The position numbers were made by a program, and so were the translations under genes. A stretch of DNA of 64,000 nucleotides from Paraburkholderia sp. UYCP14C. Its GTDB lineage: Bacteria > Pseudomonadota > Gammaproteobacteria > Burkholderiales > Burkholderiaceae. The notes beneath the pieces are model-generated. The model was not told where the DNA came from. It was given only the letters and a program-made list of their open reading frames with translations, and made no database searches. Shown in pieces: positions 43,747-51,892 of this stretch; the first letter of the stretch is position 1, and every line of letters begins with the position of its first letter. The DNA lies in contig NZ_SELS01000052.1 of assembly GCF_004197395.1 (NCBI RefSeq), forward strand, positions 1-64,000, in the 5' to 3' direction.

Positions 43747-44913
43747 ATGCGACTGATCATCGAGGCCCGCGTAGAGGGTGGGGAAGCGCGTGAGACTGAT
43801 GCAACGATTGTTGCTGTGGTGGAACGAAAAGACGGCAGCCTCGCCGACCTGGGACTCACACTTGCCGAAGGTCGTGCCTTGCTCGCCGAGGTTCAAGCGT
43901 TTCTTGTGCCGAAGCAGACTGCCGGGTGGATGAAGAGTCAAATGGCTTGCCACCGTTGTGGCTCGATGCTGGCCCACAAGGACGCCCGATCGATCGTGCT
44001 GCGAACCGTGTTTGGCAAAGTCGACGTGACGAGTCCGAGGCTGTGGGCCTGCAGCTGTGTGGCAGAGAAAGGGCAACCGCGCCGCTCCTTGAGCCCGCTG
44101 TGCAAGGCCGTTCACCAGCGTGTGACGCCGGAATTGGAGTACCTGCAGGCCAGGTGGGCCGCCCATCTTCCGTACCGTCAGGCCACCGAGCTGCTTCGAG
44201 AGGTCCTTCCACTGGACAAAGGGATTTCCTTCGGTAGTACTCGCCGTCGAATCCTCGCCGTCGGCAGCGCGCTGGACGCGCAAATCAACCGCGATATCGC
44301 GTCCGGACCCAAACCGGACAGCGGAGAGCAGGTTCGCGAATCGACCACCGTCGGCTGTGTGAGCGTGGACTCGGCGTGGCTGAACTTCAGCAGCAGTCCC
44401 AGGAGCCGCAAGGCGGAGCGCGACCTTGCGGAGCTGAAATCGCCCTGGGCGCAGAAGCTGACACGGGATCGACATGTCAACATCGTTGCGGGCCGTGCAA
44501 CTCTCTCCGATCGCACCCCGCGTCTCTACGCGTACGTGCATAAGCTGGTGCCATCGGCGCCCGCGCGGCTGGACCAGTTTCTCTTTGCAAGCGGTGTGGC
44601 TCCAGACGAGCGGGTCACCGTGATCAGCGATGACGCCGGCGAATTCGGCAAGGCTGTGGACGGCAGCCAGCTCGCCAGGGGAAGGATCCTGGACTGGTTT
44701 CACATCGCGATGAAGTTCAAGGCTGCCAGGAACTCGGTGTTTGGAAGCAAGACGATGGCCCCTCACGAGCGAATCGCTGTAGAGACAGAGATCGATCACG
44801 CCAAGTGGCTGGTCTGGCATGGAAAGGGCCGGCAATCGGTGTCCCGTATCAAGGCCATGGATGCCACGCTGTTGGCGAAGGAAGGCTATGAGTACTCTAC
44901 TGGCCTGCGCTGA
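43747..44913 (+). CDS. ISKra4-family transposase
   Basis: The 388 residues match ISKra4-type transposases: MRLIIEARVEGGEA at the start, the zinc-ribbon-like CHRCGSMLAHKDARSIVLRT (about residues 60-80), VFGKVDVTSPRLWACSC, TPELEYLQARWAAHLPYRQA (about 122-141), VSVDSAWLNF and ISDDAGEFGKAVDG (catalytic Asp). Family members reach about 450-480 residues; here the frame stops after EGYEYSTGLR, probably missing the last catalytic segment, so it may be inactive. GGAGG lies before the ATG. I could not define terminal repeats. Confidence 0.8.
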   Translation: MRLIIEARVEGGEARETDATIVAVVERKDGSLADLGLTLAEGRALLAEVQAFLVPKQTAGWMKSQMACHRCGSMLAHKDARSIVLRTVFGKVDVTSPRLWACSCVAEKGQPRRSLSPLCKAVHQRVTPELEYLQARWAAHLPYRQATELLREVLPLDKGISFGSTRRRILAVGSALDAQINRDIASGPKPDSGEQVRESTTVGCVSVDSAWLNFSSSPRSRKAERDLAELKSPWAQKLTRDRHVNIVAGRATLSDRTPRLYAYVHKLVPSAPARLDQFLFASGVAPDERVTVISDDAGEFGKAVDGSQLARGRILDWFHIAMKFKAARNSVFGSKTMAPHERIAVETEIDHAKWLVWHGKGRQSVSRIKAMDATLLAKEGYEYSTGLR

Positions 44914-45164
44914 AGCACACCACTAGTTGTTGTGGTGCACCATAGATTTTCCCGCTTATCTTGTGCTTAGGGTTAACCTGGGAGGCGTCTTTTGCGGTAG
45001 AGTTTACTCGTGGCTGCTCAACCAGGTAACAGCTACGGGGCACCGCCACCTAGCCGGCCGCCAAAATCTTGCAGATCAAGGCGACTATTCCGTGGGTAGT
45101 GCGCGACAGGACGCTGGCAATTCGCCGGCACGAATCTGTCGCGTGTAGTTAGGAGTATTTAGCA

Positions 45165-45359
45165 ATGGCAGAGAAACTAAAACCCGGCCAGATCGCACCG
45201 AGATCCGGCGAGTATGGAATCGTGGGTTCGCGGGGTGGCAAGACCGGGGAAGAGCGGACGGCAGTGAAAGGCAAGCCGATGCCGCCGACACCGAAGGCGG
45301 GGCAAAGCTATTCGATGGACCGCCCCGCGCATAACGGCGCAGGTAAAGCGAAAAAGTAA
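45165..45359 (+). CDS. YjzC-like small protein
   Basis: This 64-residue basic, proline-rich protein (MAEKLKPGQIAPRSGEYGIV, then GKPMPPTPKAGQSYSMDRPA) resembles the YjzC family, small soluble proteins with the pattern FKPGQxAPxSGxYxxxGxxG and no known function. AGGAG is ten bases before the start. A rho-independent terminator follows at 45376-45410. It lies outside insertion sequences but in the mobile-element-rich region, with another small gene downstream. Confidence 0.7.
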   Translation: MAEKLKPGQIAPRSGEYGIVGSRGGKTGEERTAVKGKPMPPTPKAGQSYSMDRPAHNGAGKAKK

Positions 45360-45375
45360 GCACTGGTGGGCGGCG

Positions 45376-45410
45376 GAGACGAACTCTTTCTTAAAGGGCT
45401 CGTCTCTTTT
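45376..45410 (+). terminator. Rho-independent terminator after the YjzC-like gene
   Basis: GAGACGA (45376-45382) pairs with TCGTCTC (45400-45406). An inner stem CTCTTT/AAAGGG (45384-45389/45393-45398, one G-T pair) extends it, and TTTT follows at 45407-45410. It lies 17 bases after the stop codon at 45359. Confidence 0.8.
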
Positions 45411-45462
45411 CGACGTATGCCCTCTTTGCAGGGCTAACTGCAAGCGAAAACCAGGATATTAG

Positions 45463-45741
45463 ATGGCGAAATTTACAGTTCGCGTGGAACTGCACGACGA
45501 AGAAAGTGGCGACTATCCCAAGCTTCACAAGCAGATGGAAAAGCGCGGTTTTGAGAGAACCCTCGAGGTGAACGGCACTTTGCTCCAGTTGCCCGACGCT
45601 TCCTATGCGTATGAAGGCGATAAAACGAAAAAGGAAGTATATGACAAAGCTCGGGCCGCATCCGACGCGATCGGGCGAAAGTCCGGAATCGTCGTGACCA
45701 AGTCGGGCGGTCGATATGTGGGCGGACTTGCGGAGGCCTGA
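45463..45741 (+). CDS. Small conserved protein, possibly GhoS-like
   Basis: The 92 residues begin MAKFTVRVELHDEESGDYPK, LHKQMEKRGFERTLEVNGTL, and contain QLPDASYAYEGDKTKKEVYD. Similar Burkholderia proteins are often labelled as type V antitoxin GhoS-like endoribonucleases because of a shared ferredoxin-like fold. No GhoT-like toxin membrane peptide is seen beside it, so a toxin-antitoxin role is not supported here. It is separated from the YjzC-like gene by a terminator and so has its own promoter. Confidence 0.6.
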   Translation: MAKFTVRVELHDEESGDYPKLHKQMEKRGFERTLEVNGTLLQLPDASYAYEGDKTKKEVYDKARAASDAIGRKSGIVVTKSGGRYVGGLAEA

Positions 45742-45894
45742 CCAGCGAGATCGTCCGAGCGCGAAGTCGACCGCGCGGAGCCTATGCTTTTGGCATCAGG
45801 GCGGTCTGCGCCGAATGTGGCTCGCGTCTTTCTCGAGGGCCGCAGCAGGTGCGGACACAAGCTTAGGCACCGCCTGAATCCTGCGCTGCGCGCC

Positions 45895-46758
45895 CTACTT
45901 TTTCAGCGCCGCAACGACCTTGCTCATCGCGGCGTCGAAGGCGACGCGATCACCATCTGGCTTTGGAATCGTTGTGATAACACGCGACCGGACTTGTTTT
46001 GCTACGTCTGGCCGCTCCGGAAGCCATTCGCTGAAAACATGGTCGTCGACGGTGACGGGGATCAGCAAATCGGCGCCGCCCAATTCCGCCTCTTTTTCCA
46101 ACACTCGCTCTAGCTCGTTCAGAACGCCGCTTCGCGACAAAGATGACTTCGAGCAGATGAGCAAGATGCGATCGTGGGCATTGATGCCCTGATGCATCAT
46201 TCGATGAAGCTTTTGACCCGGAAGCGCGTCGTCGGGGAAGAACCACGTCTTAACGCCGCGCGCCTTCAAAAACGCATTGATCTCGGTGGCGATTCCCTCG
46301 TCTGGGCCGCCATACGAAATAAACAGACTTTGGTGCAACTCTTCCTCCGAGACGACCTGAGTGATCAAACCAGCCGAACCGAACGCAGAGATGACGTCCT
46401 CTCGCGACGCGTGCAGTCGATTGGTATAGAGCGTAATAGCCGGTGCGACAACCATCTTGCTGCTTTGCACCGTCGGCTTCCGCCCCTTTGTGTCGCTGAA
46501 CTCAAAAGCCATTTGATTCTTTGCGTTCTCGAGAAAGGCGCGCGTCAGCGGTCCCAGATGCTCGAGATCGCCGTCAGCGCCGAGGTCGGGCACTGCCAAA
46601 AGTCCATGCATGACGGCGGATTCCGGATCGTGCGCAAGCAGGACGTGGACCGTCTTTTGGCTCGTTGTTGTCGGGACTACCGCGGGCCCATCTTGGACAG
46701 GGGCGGCTGGATGACGCTGCTGTAGATGCGCTATTGCGTTGCCTCGTATGTCGCTCAT
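45895..46758 (-). CDS. TIR-domain protein with an unrecognised N-terminal domain
   Basis: The C-terminal half (about residues 143-270 of 287) is a TIR domain: SLFISYGGPDEGIATEINAF, FLKARGVKTWFFPDDALPGQ, RILLICSKSSLSRSGVLNEL. The acidic residue expected for NADase activity is Glu215 (SGVLNELERVL). Residues 1-140 are not a family I know. In bacteria, TIR enzymes often cleave NAD+ in anti-phage defence (for example Thoeris). The ATG at 46758 gives 287 residues; the ribosome site is weak, and a longer frame to 46908 exists. No partner gene is obvious on either side. Confidence 0.8.
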   Translation of the reverse strand: MSDIRGNAIAHLQQRHPAAPVQDGPAVVPTTTSQKTVHVLLAHDPESAVMHGLLAVPDLGADGDLEHLGPLTRAFLENAKNQMAFEFSDTKGRKPTVQSSKMVVAPAITLYTNRLHASREDVISAFGSAGLITQVVSEEELHQSLFISYGGPDEGIATEINAFLKARGVKTWFFPDDALPGQKLHRMMHQGINAHDRILLICSKSSLSRSGVLNELERVLEKEAELGGADLLIPVTVDDHVFSEWLPERPDVAKQVRSRVITTIPKPDGDRVAFDAAMSKVVAALKK

Positions 46759-47353
46759 GTTCTTGTTGTCGCGTGGTTGGTCGAGTTCGACCGCGAGAGG
46801 CGCGTCCGAGTGACGCCACTGCGCGGCTCGACCCGCTATATGGGGCGCGATTGGACGCTTGCAAGCGATTCTTCTCACAAAAGTTCGCCGACAGTGGGAT
46901 CTGCTCAAGTCTGCGTAGCGATGTTACCGAACGGCTCGATAGCACCTGACGGCAGCTTAGGCGAAACGAAGCTCGAACGGCCGGACGGCCGAGCGAAGGC
47001 AGCAAGGGAAAAGAAGTCGGCTGTCGCAGAAACGCAACGCTGCGCGGGATGCACAGGACCGGGTGACAGAAACTTCGAGAAATGCGAATATGCATTGGCG
47101 GTGCCAGAACGGCGGGGATGCCGCGCTTCGGGCGCCTGCGGAAAGCCGAATGGTCGCGCGACCTACGCGCTGAAGCCGGGATAGGAGGCGCGCCGCGCCC
47201 AAAGCAGGCGCGGCGGCGGTGAGGCGGGGCTCCGGCTATCACAAAGTGCCCAAGAGGCAAAATGTGGCCGATCAGCCAATAAGGCATAACGGGGCGAAAT
47301 GGCCACCTTATGCTTAACGGCACACAAAAGCCCAAACCTCCTCCAAAATTGGA
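46759..47353. other. Intergenic region upstream of the TIR gene
   Basis: About 600 bases hold no recognisable gene. The open frames are arginine- and cysteine-rich and look random. The region ends at a tRNA 3'-end fragment. Confidence 0.45.
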
Positions 47354-47380
47354 TGGTGGGCCGGGCGGGGTTCGAACCGG
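47354..47380 (-). repeat. tRNA 3'-end fragment (possible attachment-site scar)
   Basis: On the minus strand the bases read GGTTCGAACCCCGCCCGG then CCCACCA, which is the T-loop, the T-stem 3' strand, the acceptor 3' strand and an encoded CCA of a tRNA. The bases further 5' (higher coordinates) do not form anticodon or D arms, and the T-stem has a mismatch, so this is only the last 27 bases. Integrative elements commonly leave such a copy of the tRNA 3' end at one junction. The intact tRNA gene is not in this window. Confidence 0.6.
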
Positions 47381-48109
47381 CAAATAGAGAAATAGCGGTG
47401 CGGCGGCATCGCGGCCTCTGCCCACGTTTTCGCGAAGTCACTTCGAACGTAATCGCACAGACATTGGGTTCGTCCAGCTCGGTTCTTACATGTCTGCTGG
47501 CACAGCTTTCGGCAAATTAACCAAGCATTTGAAACCGTCTTTTTGCGCAGGCCCCAAAAGCTCCCGACGACCCGAAGCTAGTTTCCGGTAAGAACGCATC
47601 GCTTCAGATAGGTTTGCTTATCTTAAGTCAAACTCACGGAACGGCTCGAAGAAACCATGGTCGATCTCATGCCACAATTGCGTAGGAATACAAATTGCCT
47701 GAGTTATCCCTTGTTTTGCTCATTTTCGTTCGCTCCTGGTGATGTGGAGAGGGCACAATCCGCGTTTGACCTCCGTAGACAGCACGCTTGGTGTTGCGAG
47801 CGCCGACAGCGTACGTCACGTCTCAACAAGCTTAACCCCTTGCCGTCGAAGAAATTCTTCCGCCTGGTCGATGTAGACGCGTCACACTCCGAGCTTGACG
47901 CTTGCACCGCCACGGCGGTCGCGCTGCAAATCCTGTCATCTGTAAAACATGTATCAGCGGTCACAAGGCGTTACACGTGTAAACGTACGCGCAATAGGAT
48001 TGCGAAATTTGTGAAGTAAACTTCGATGGTCATGAAGTATTACGATACAGTACCGCCGACGTCACAGCCGGGCGTCTCGTACAATCACTCGCTCGTTGGA
48101 CATTGATCG
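47381..48109. other. Intergenic region between the tRNA fragment and the lipoprotein gene
   Basis: About 730 bases have no supported gene. A 120-codon plus-strand frame (47657-48019) is open, but it has mixed composition and no family signal. Confidence 0.4.
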
Positions 48110-48280
48110 ATGACTCGAACTCTTCTCACCCTAACGCTGATTAGTGGCCTCTGCGGTTGTGTCGTCGCGCCGCCCTACAGCTATGCGCCCGCGCCTGGCT
48201 ACTACTACGGCTATGCACCAGGCTATTACGCTGCACCGCCAGTCAGCATTGGCATCGGCGGCGTTTTTCACGTGCATTGA
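48110..48280 (+). CDS. Small Tyr/Pro-rich lipoprotein
   Basis: This 56-residue gene encodes MTRTLLTLTLISGLCGCVVA, a short lipoprotein signal with Cys17 as the lipidated residue, followed by PPYSYAPAPGYYYGYAPGYY and AAPPVSIGIGGVFH. Such Tyr/Pro/Ala-rich small lipoproteins are frequent in Burkholderia and Caballeronia; their function is unknown. The short mature chain suggests a periplasmic or outer-membrane location. The ATG at 48110 follows GGACATTGATCG, a weak ribosome site. Confidence 0.75.
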   Translation: MTRTLLTLTLISGLCGCVVAPPYSYAPAPGYYYGYAPGYYAAPPVSIGIGGVFHVH

Positions 48281-49015
48281 CCGCCTGCCATTGAGAGGTG
48301 CCGCGGGCCGACTCGAAAGACCAGTTGCCGATCGCTCGTTGTCAAACATGAATCTCCTCGACGCGCCTGTGCACGGTTACTGTAAGTCACGCAGTTCGCC
48401 AGCAATCCGGTCCTCGCTCGTCCAGCCATCATGGAATTCCATAGGCAGCCGCCAGTGCCGAGTTCGCTTTGAACGCCCCTGAGTGTGGTCGTCCCTCTGG
48501 CTTCGTCAGCGCAGTGGCTTCCGTTTCCGGCAATGGACCGGGCTTTGGATATCAGCCATTCTGCTTGTCGCACTGCCTGACCTTACTTCGCGACTGCCGT
48601 CGCCCCGAGACTGAGCAAGCAGTCCATCTGATGCGGAACTCGGGCCTGACCGCGATTGGACGTGCTGTATCAAGGCCCGTGAACACGCCATGCGCCGGCG
48701 AGACCGAAGGCCGGCGAAACCGAACCCGTTCCGCCGCAATCTACCACTGCCGCGGTGGGCGTCCACTCACCGGGAAATACCATGCCACTCGCGACCGCAT
48801 CCGCGCGACTTGCCGCGCATGCCCCCAAGTCGCATCGACACGACGCCGCGCGTTGAATGGCCTGATGAAGACGCCAGACGGCAGTGCGCCGAGCGCACCG
48901 CCCGTTGCGTGGGCGTGGGAGTAGCCACCATTCCCTACTCGGCAGCCCACGACAACCATGGACAGAATCGCTGTGCAGACCGACACGCGCTGTGCTTCAC
49001 CAAGCCGCGGACGCG
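48281..49015. other. Intergenic region without a supported gene
   Basis: About 730 bases lie between the lipoprotein and the purine permease-like gene. Several short frames are open on both strands; none has a family signal or a good ribosome site. Confidence 0.4.
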
Positions 49016-50083
49016 CTACCGCCGCGGTACACCGTCGCGCCACTCGCCCCAATGCGTGGCGATGTCCTGCACGAGCGGATTGCCCGTCAGGAACAGATTG
49101 TTGATCGCGATTGTGAAGCCGCCCTGTGACGCGTAGTTGAGCAGATTGTCCGCGCTCGACTGCCCCGCGTACGGCCGGTCGAAGTCCGAGCCGGCGCGCA
49201 GCACCGCTACGCGGGCCAGGTCAACGCGATGCGCGGTCGCCGCGCGCGTCAACGCCTCGAAAGTGGCGTTGTCTTCCTGCTGCGTCGTGCAATAGGTGCC
49301 CTTGCCGTCGGTCAGGATTTTCGTCCATTGCCGCGCCCGCTCGCCCAGATCGGTGCCCGACCACCAGGTGTCGCCCGCCAGCGTGTCGCACTGGATCACT
49401 GTGGGCGGACGGTTCGCGGGCGCATAGTTGTATTTGGCGCGGGCAGCCTGCGCCTGAGCGTCGTCAGAAAGCGTTACGTTGCGCGACAGCGCGAGTGCCG
49501 CGTTCGAAAGCGCCGGGTTGAGCTGGAACACTTCGGTGCGATAGTCGAGTGGCGGCTTCTGCGTCGGGCCCGTCGTGTTGATGCCGAGATAGCCTGTGTT
49601 CCAGCCCGGCGGAATTTCGCGCCCATCGATTTCCCATTGAATCCCGAAGTCGACAAGCCAGTTGGCCCAGGCAGCGGAACCGACGGTCCCCTGAAGCGGA
49701 TCGATACCTGCGATACCCGCCACCATGAAGTACGTATGACGCAAGTCGAAACGCGGCGAGAACGTCAGCGCCATGATCGACGCGGCGGCATTTGCGTGCC
49801 CCATGCCCGTCGTCATCACGCACACCTCGTGGCGATTGCAGTGGACTGCCGGGTAGTCAGGAGACAGACCCGCGACGGGGATGTCCTGCCACGGTCCGAG
49901 ATGATCGAGCCACACCTGGCCTTCCGGACCAAACATTGAAATGATCATCACCTTGACCGGACGGCCATGCGACGCGCCGTCATCCTGCGCGAAGCCATCG
50001 TCGGCTTGCGCAATGGTCGGTGAAACTGCTGCGCCCGCCAGCAGCAACGATGAAATTGCAGCACCAAAAGCACGATTTCGCAT
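49016..50083 (-). CDS. Purine nucleoside permease (NUP) family protein
   Basis: The 355-residue protein starts with a Sec signal peptide (MRNRAFGAAISSLLLAGAAV, cleavage near AQA-DD, residue 28). It continues VKVMIISMFGPEGQVWLDHL, CVMTTGMGHANAAASIMALT, YFMVAGIAGIDP and later GDTWWSGTDLGERARQW, DNATFEALTRAA. This is the NUP family (PF06516), named for a Candida nucleoside transporter but with a phosphorylase-like fold. In bacteria it is exported, and probably binds or cleaves nucleosides in the periplasm. No operon partner is evident. Confidence 0.85.
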   Translation of the reverse strand: MRNRAFGAAISSLLLAGAAVSPTIAQADDGFAQDDGASHGRPVKVMIISMFGPEGQVWLDHLGPWQDIPVAGLSPDYPAVHCNRHEVCVMTTGMGHANAAASIMALTFSPRFDLRHTYFMVAGIAGIDPLQGTVGSAAWANWLVDFGIQWEIDGREIPPGWNTGYLGINTTGPTQKPPLDYRTEVFQLNPALSNAALALSRNVTLSDDAQAQAARAKYNYAPANRPPTVIQCDTLAGDTWWSGTDLGERARQWTKILTDGKGTYCTTQQEDNATFEALTRAATAHRVDLARVAVLRAGSDFDRPYAGQSSADNLLNYASQGGFTIAINNLFLTGNPLVQDIATHWGEWRDGVPRR

Positions 50084-50247
50084 AAGAGGTCCCACCTGAT
50101 ATGTAAGAACTGCGTTTCGAAACGTGAATCGCGCGCCATGTTGTCGACTAAGGTCGTGGCTTTTTGTCGGCCTGCAGCGTGGGACCTGGGCGTCAGCCGT
50201 TCAGGTGACTATGAGTATAAGCAGAGAAAGAGATGAATTGGCAAGCG

Positions 50248-50526
50248 TTAGCGGAGATCGATGCGCAGTCCGAGGATGGCTTCCACTTGTTTCAAGGTCC
50301 CATCGCGGCGCCATTGCATGCGCCTTATGTAGCAGGTCCGTGAAGGTGGCATGTTGGGCGGCAAATAGGCCCATGTCTTTTGGTGGGTCGAGACCCATAG
50401 AATTGCGTTCAAGATTTCGCGCGGATGCCTCGGCGTCTTTCCAAAACGCCTTGCTTCATCGAACCGGAAGAGGTTAGCGATACGGGCCCATTCCGCGTCG
50501 CTCAGTGGTATGAATGTGGACATATC
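50248..50526 (-). pseudogene. IS5-type transposase N-terminal domain (DUF4096-like), alone
   Basis: The 92 residues start [40 protein letters not shown] and end [21 protein letters not shown]. They match the N-terminal insertion domain of IS5-type transposases (DUF4096). No DDE core follows. Stand-alone copies are common in Burkholderiaceae, so it could be either a decayed insertion sequence or a retained DNA-binding domain. No inverted repeats are seen. Confidence 0.6.
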
Positions 50527-50877
50527 ATTCAATCGTCTTCTCTGCTGCGGGCTCCAATTCCGTCCCGTCAGATGTTGATCGCACCATCGACATCCTTTTT
50601 CCGAATCGCGTGGGATGTACCAGCCCCTCTGATACGGCATGGTCATGCCAACAGCTCACGCAGTCACGGAGTTCTATCTCGTCCTGGGGTTCCGCCATTG
50701 CCTCCGCAGCCGGTTGAAAACATCATAGGTAGCGGTAAATCCGACTTCCATCGGTGCTGGCGGATTGTGCCGTAGGAAATGGCTGGCTTACCTGTCAGGA
50801 TTTCCTTCGGCGTTAAACGAGGTACTTCCGCCTGTTGGCTGCTTTCTCGTCGAGTAACTCGCGTCGGACCTCCATGA

Positions 50878-51075
50878 TCATTGATCGCTGCCTCTTTCCC
50901 AACTGAAGCCCTCCGGGTGACGTTCGAGACAATCGGAGAGCGCACGCTGGCTGGACAGGGTGCGTCGAAGCTCGGACAACACTTGACGAACGTCACTCCG
51001 CGACGGAGAACCCCGGTCGAGAATCTCGTCCGCTGAGCGAAACGCCTGCTGCGCAGATTCAAGCGTCGAACGCGC
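50878..51075 (-). pseudogene. PqiB/MlaD-like (MCE protein) C-terminal fragment
   Basis: About 65 residues read AARSTLESAQQAFRSADEIL, DVRQVLSELRRTLSSQRALS and DCLERHPEGF. In intact PqiB proteins the end is a helical stretch with RSLRxLADYLERHPEALIRGK. The conserved YLERHPE becomes CLERHPE here. No upstream MCE domains are visible, so it is a fragment of a paraquat-inducible lipid-transport gene. Confidence 0.45.
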
Positions 51076-51892
51076 AGCTGGCACGAGTCGCCAGCGGGAG
51101 CAGTTTGAACAGATCGCACAGGAACACGTGGTCCGCGGCCAGACGCGAATTGAGCCGGTTCTTTCAGCACAGGTGACGATCTTCAGGGAGCCGATCAATC
51201 AGCCGGATTCGGTCACGTGCGCTGTACCCGCCGCCCTCCTCTAGGATCCGTAGGCCCAAGACGCCGCGAATTTCGCCTTCGACTGTGGGTCCGGGGGAGA
51301 CCTAGGCAGAGGCGCTTGGTGCGACGATCGGCGCGCTACAACGCGCCGTCAAAGCGGTTCCGGCTCTGCTCGACAGGATCGCGGTCGCTTCAGGGGAAGA
51401 GGGCCGCGGTGTCGAACAGGTCGATCCGGTGCTGTCCCAAATGGATGACTTCATCCAGCACGGCGCCGCAGACCACTGTCACTCGACGAGCTCGCTCATG
51501 GCTTGAAGCGGGCTGTATCGGTCTTCAGGCTCGATGTGCCGGCGTGAACCCAGCGGTGAATCCAGGCGAGACCGGCTTCGCATTCATCCAGCACTGGGGC
51601 ACTGCCGTTCTTGCCGAACACACAGTTTGGTGTATTAACGCGGACACTGGCTTCGGCCACACGCTCGACTGGCCACGCCGCGGGGGTTTCAAGGCGTGAA
51701 CCCTCGGCAGCGCCAGCAATGACCCTCAAGCTCATCGCCAGATTTCCTTCCGACACGACGAAGGCAGTACTTTGGACTGTAGGGCTCGGATCGAGAACGT
51801 GACTGGTCTTGAAATCTGCATGGATGGCTGCTTGAATGGGTAACTGCCACCCCGTCATCCGGCGTCCTCTCTACGACCCACCAAGACCGACC
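51076..51892. other. Region with short coding-like scraps
   Basis: A plus-strand frame around 51310-51506 reads ALGATIGALQRAVKAVPALL DRIAVASGEEGRG, which looks like an amphipathic protein segment, but it has no start codon or ribosome site. A minus-strand 120-codon frame at 51496-51858 has no family signal. I support no gene here. Confidence 0.3.

Noticed and set aside
45463-45741. GhoS/GhoT type V toxin-antitoxin module
   Set aside because: No small membrane toxin frame is found beside the GhoS-like gene, so a module is not supported.
47354-47430. Complete tRNA gene on the minus strand
   Set aside because: Only the T-loop to CCA part is present; anticodon and D arms do not form, and the T-stem has a mismatch.
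47657-48019. 120-codon frame near the lipoprotein gene
   Set aside because: Mixed composition, no family signal, and no good ribosome site.
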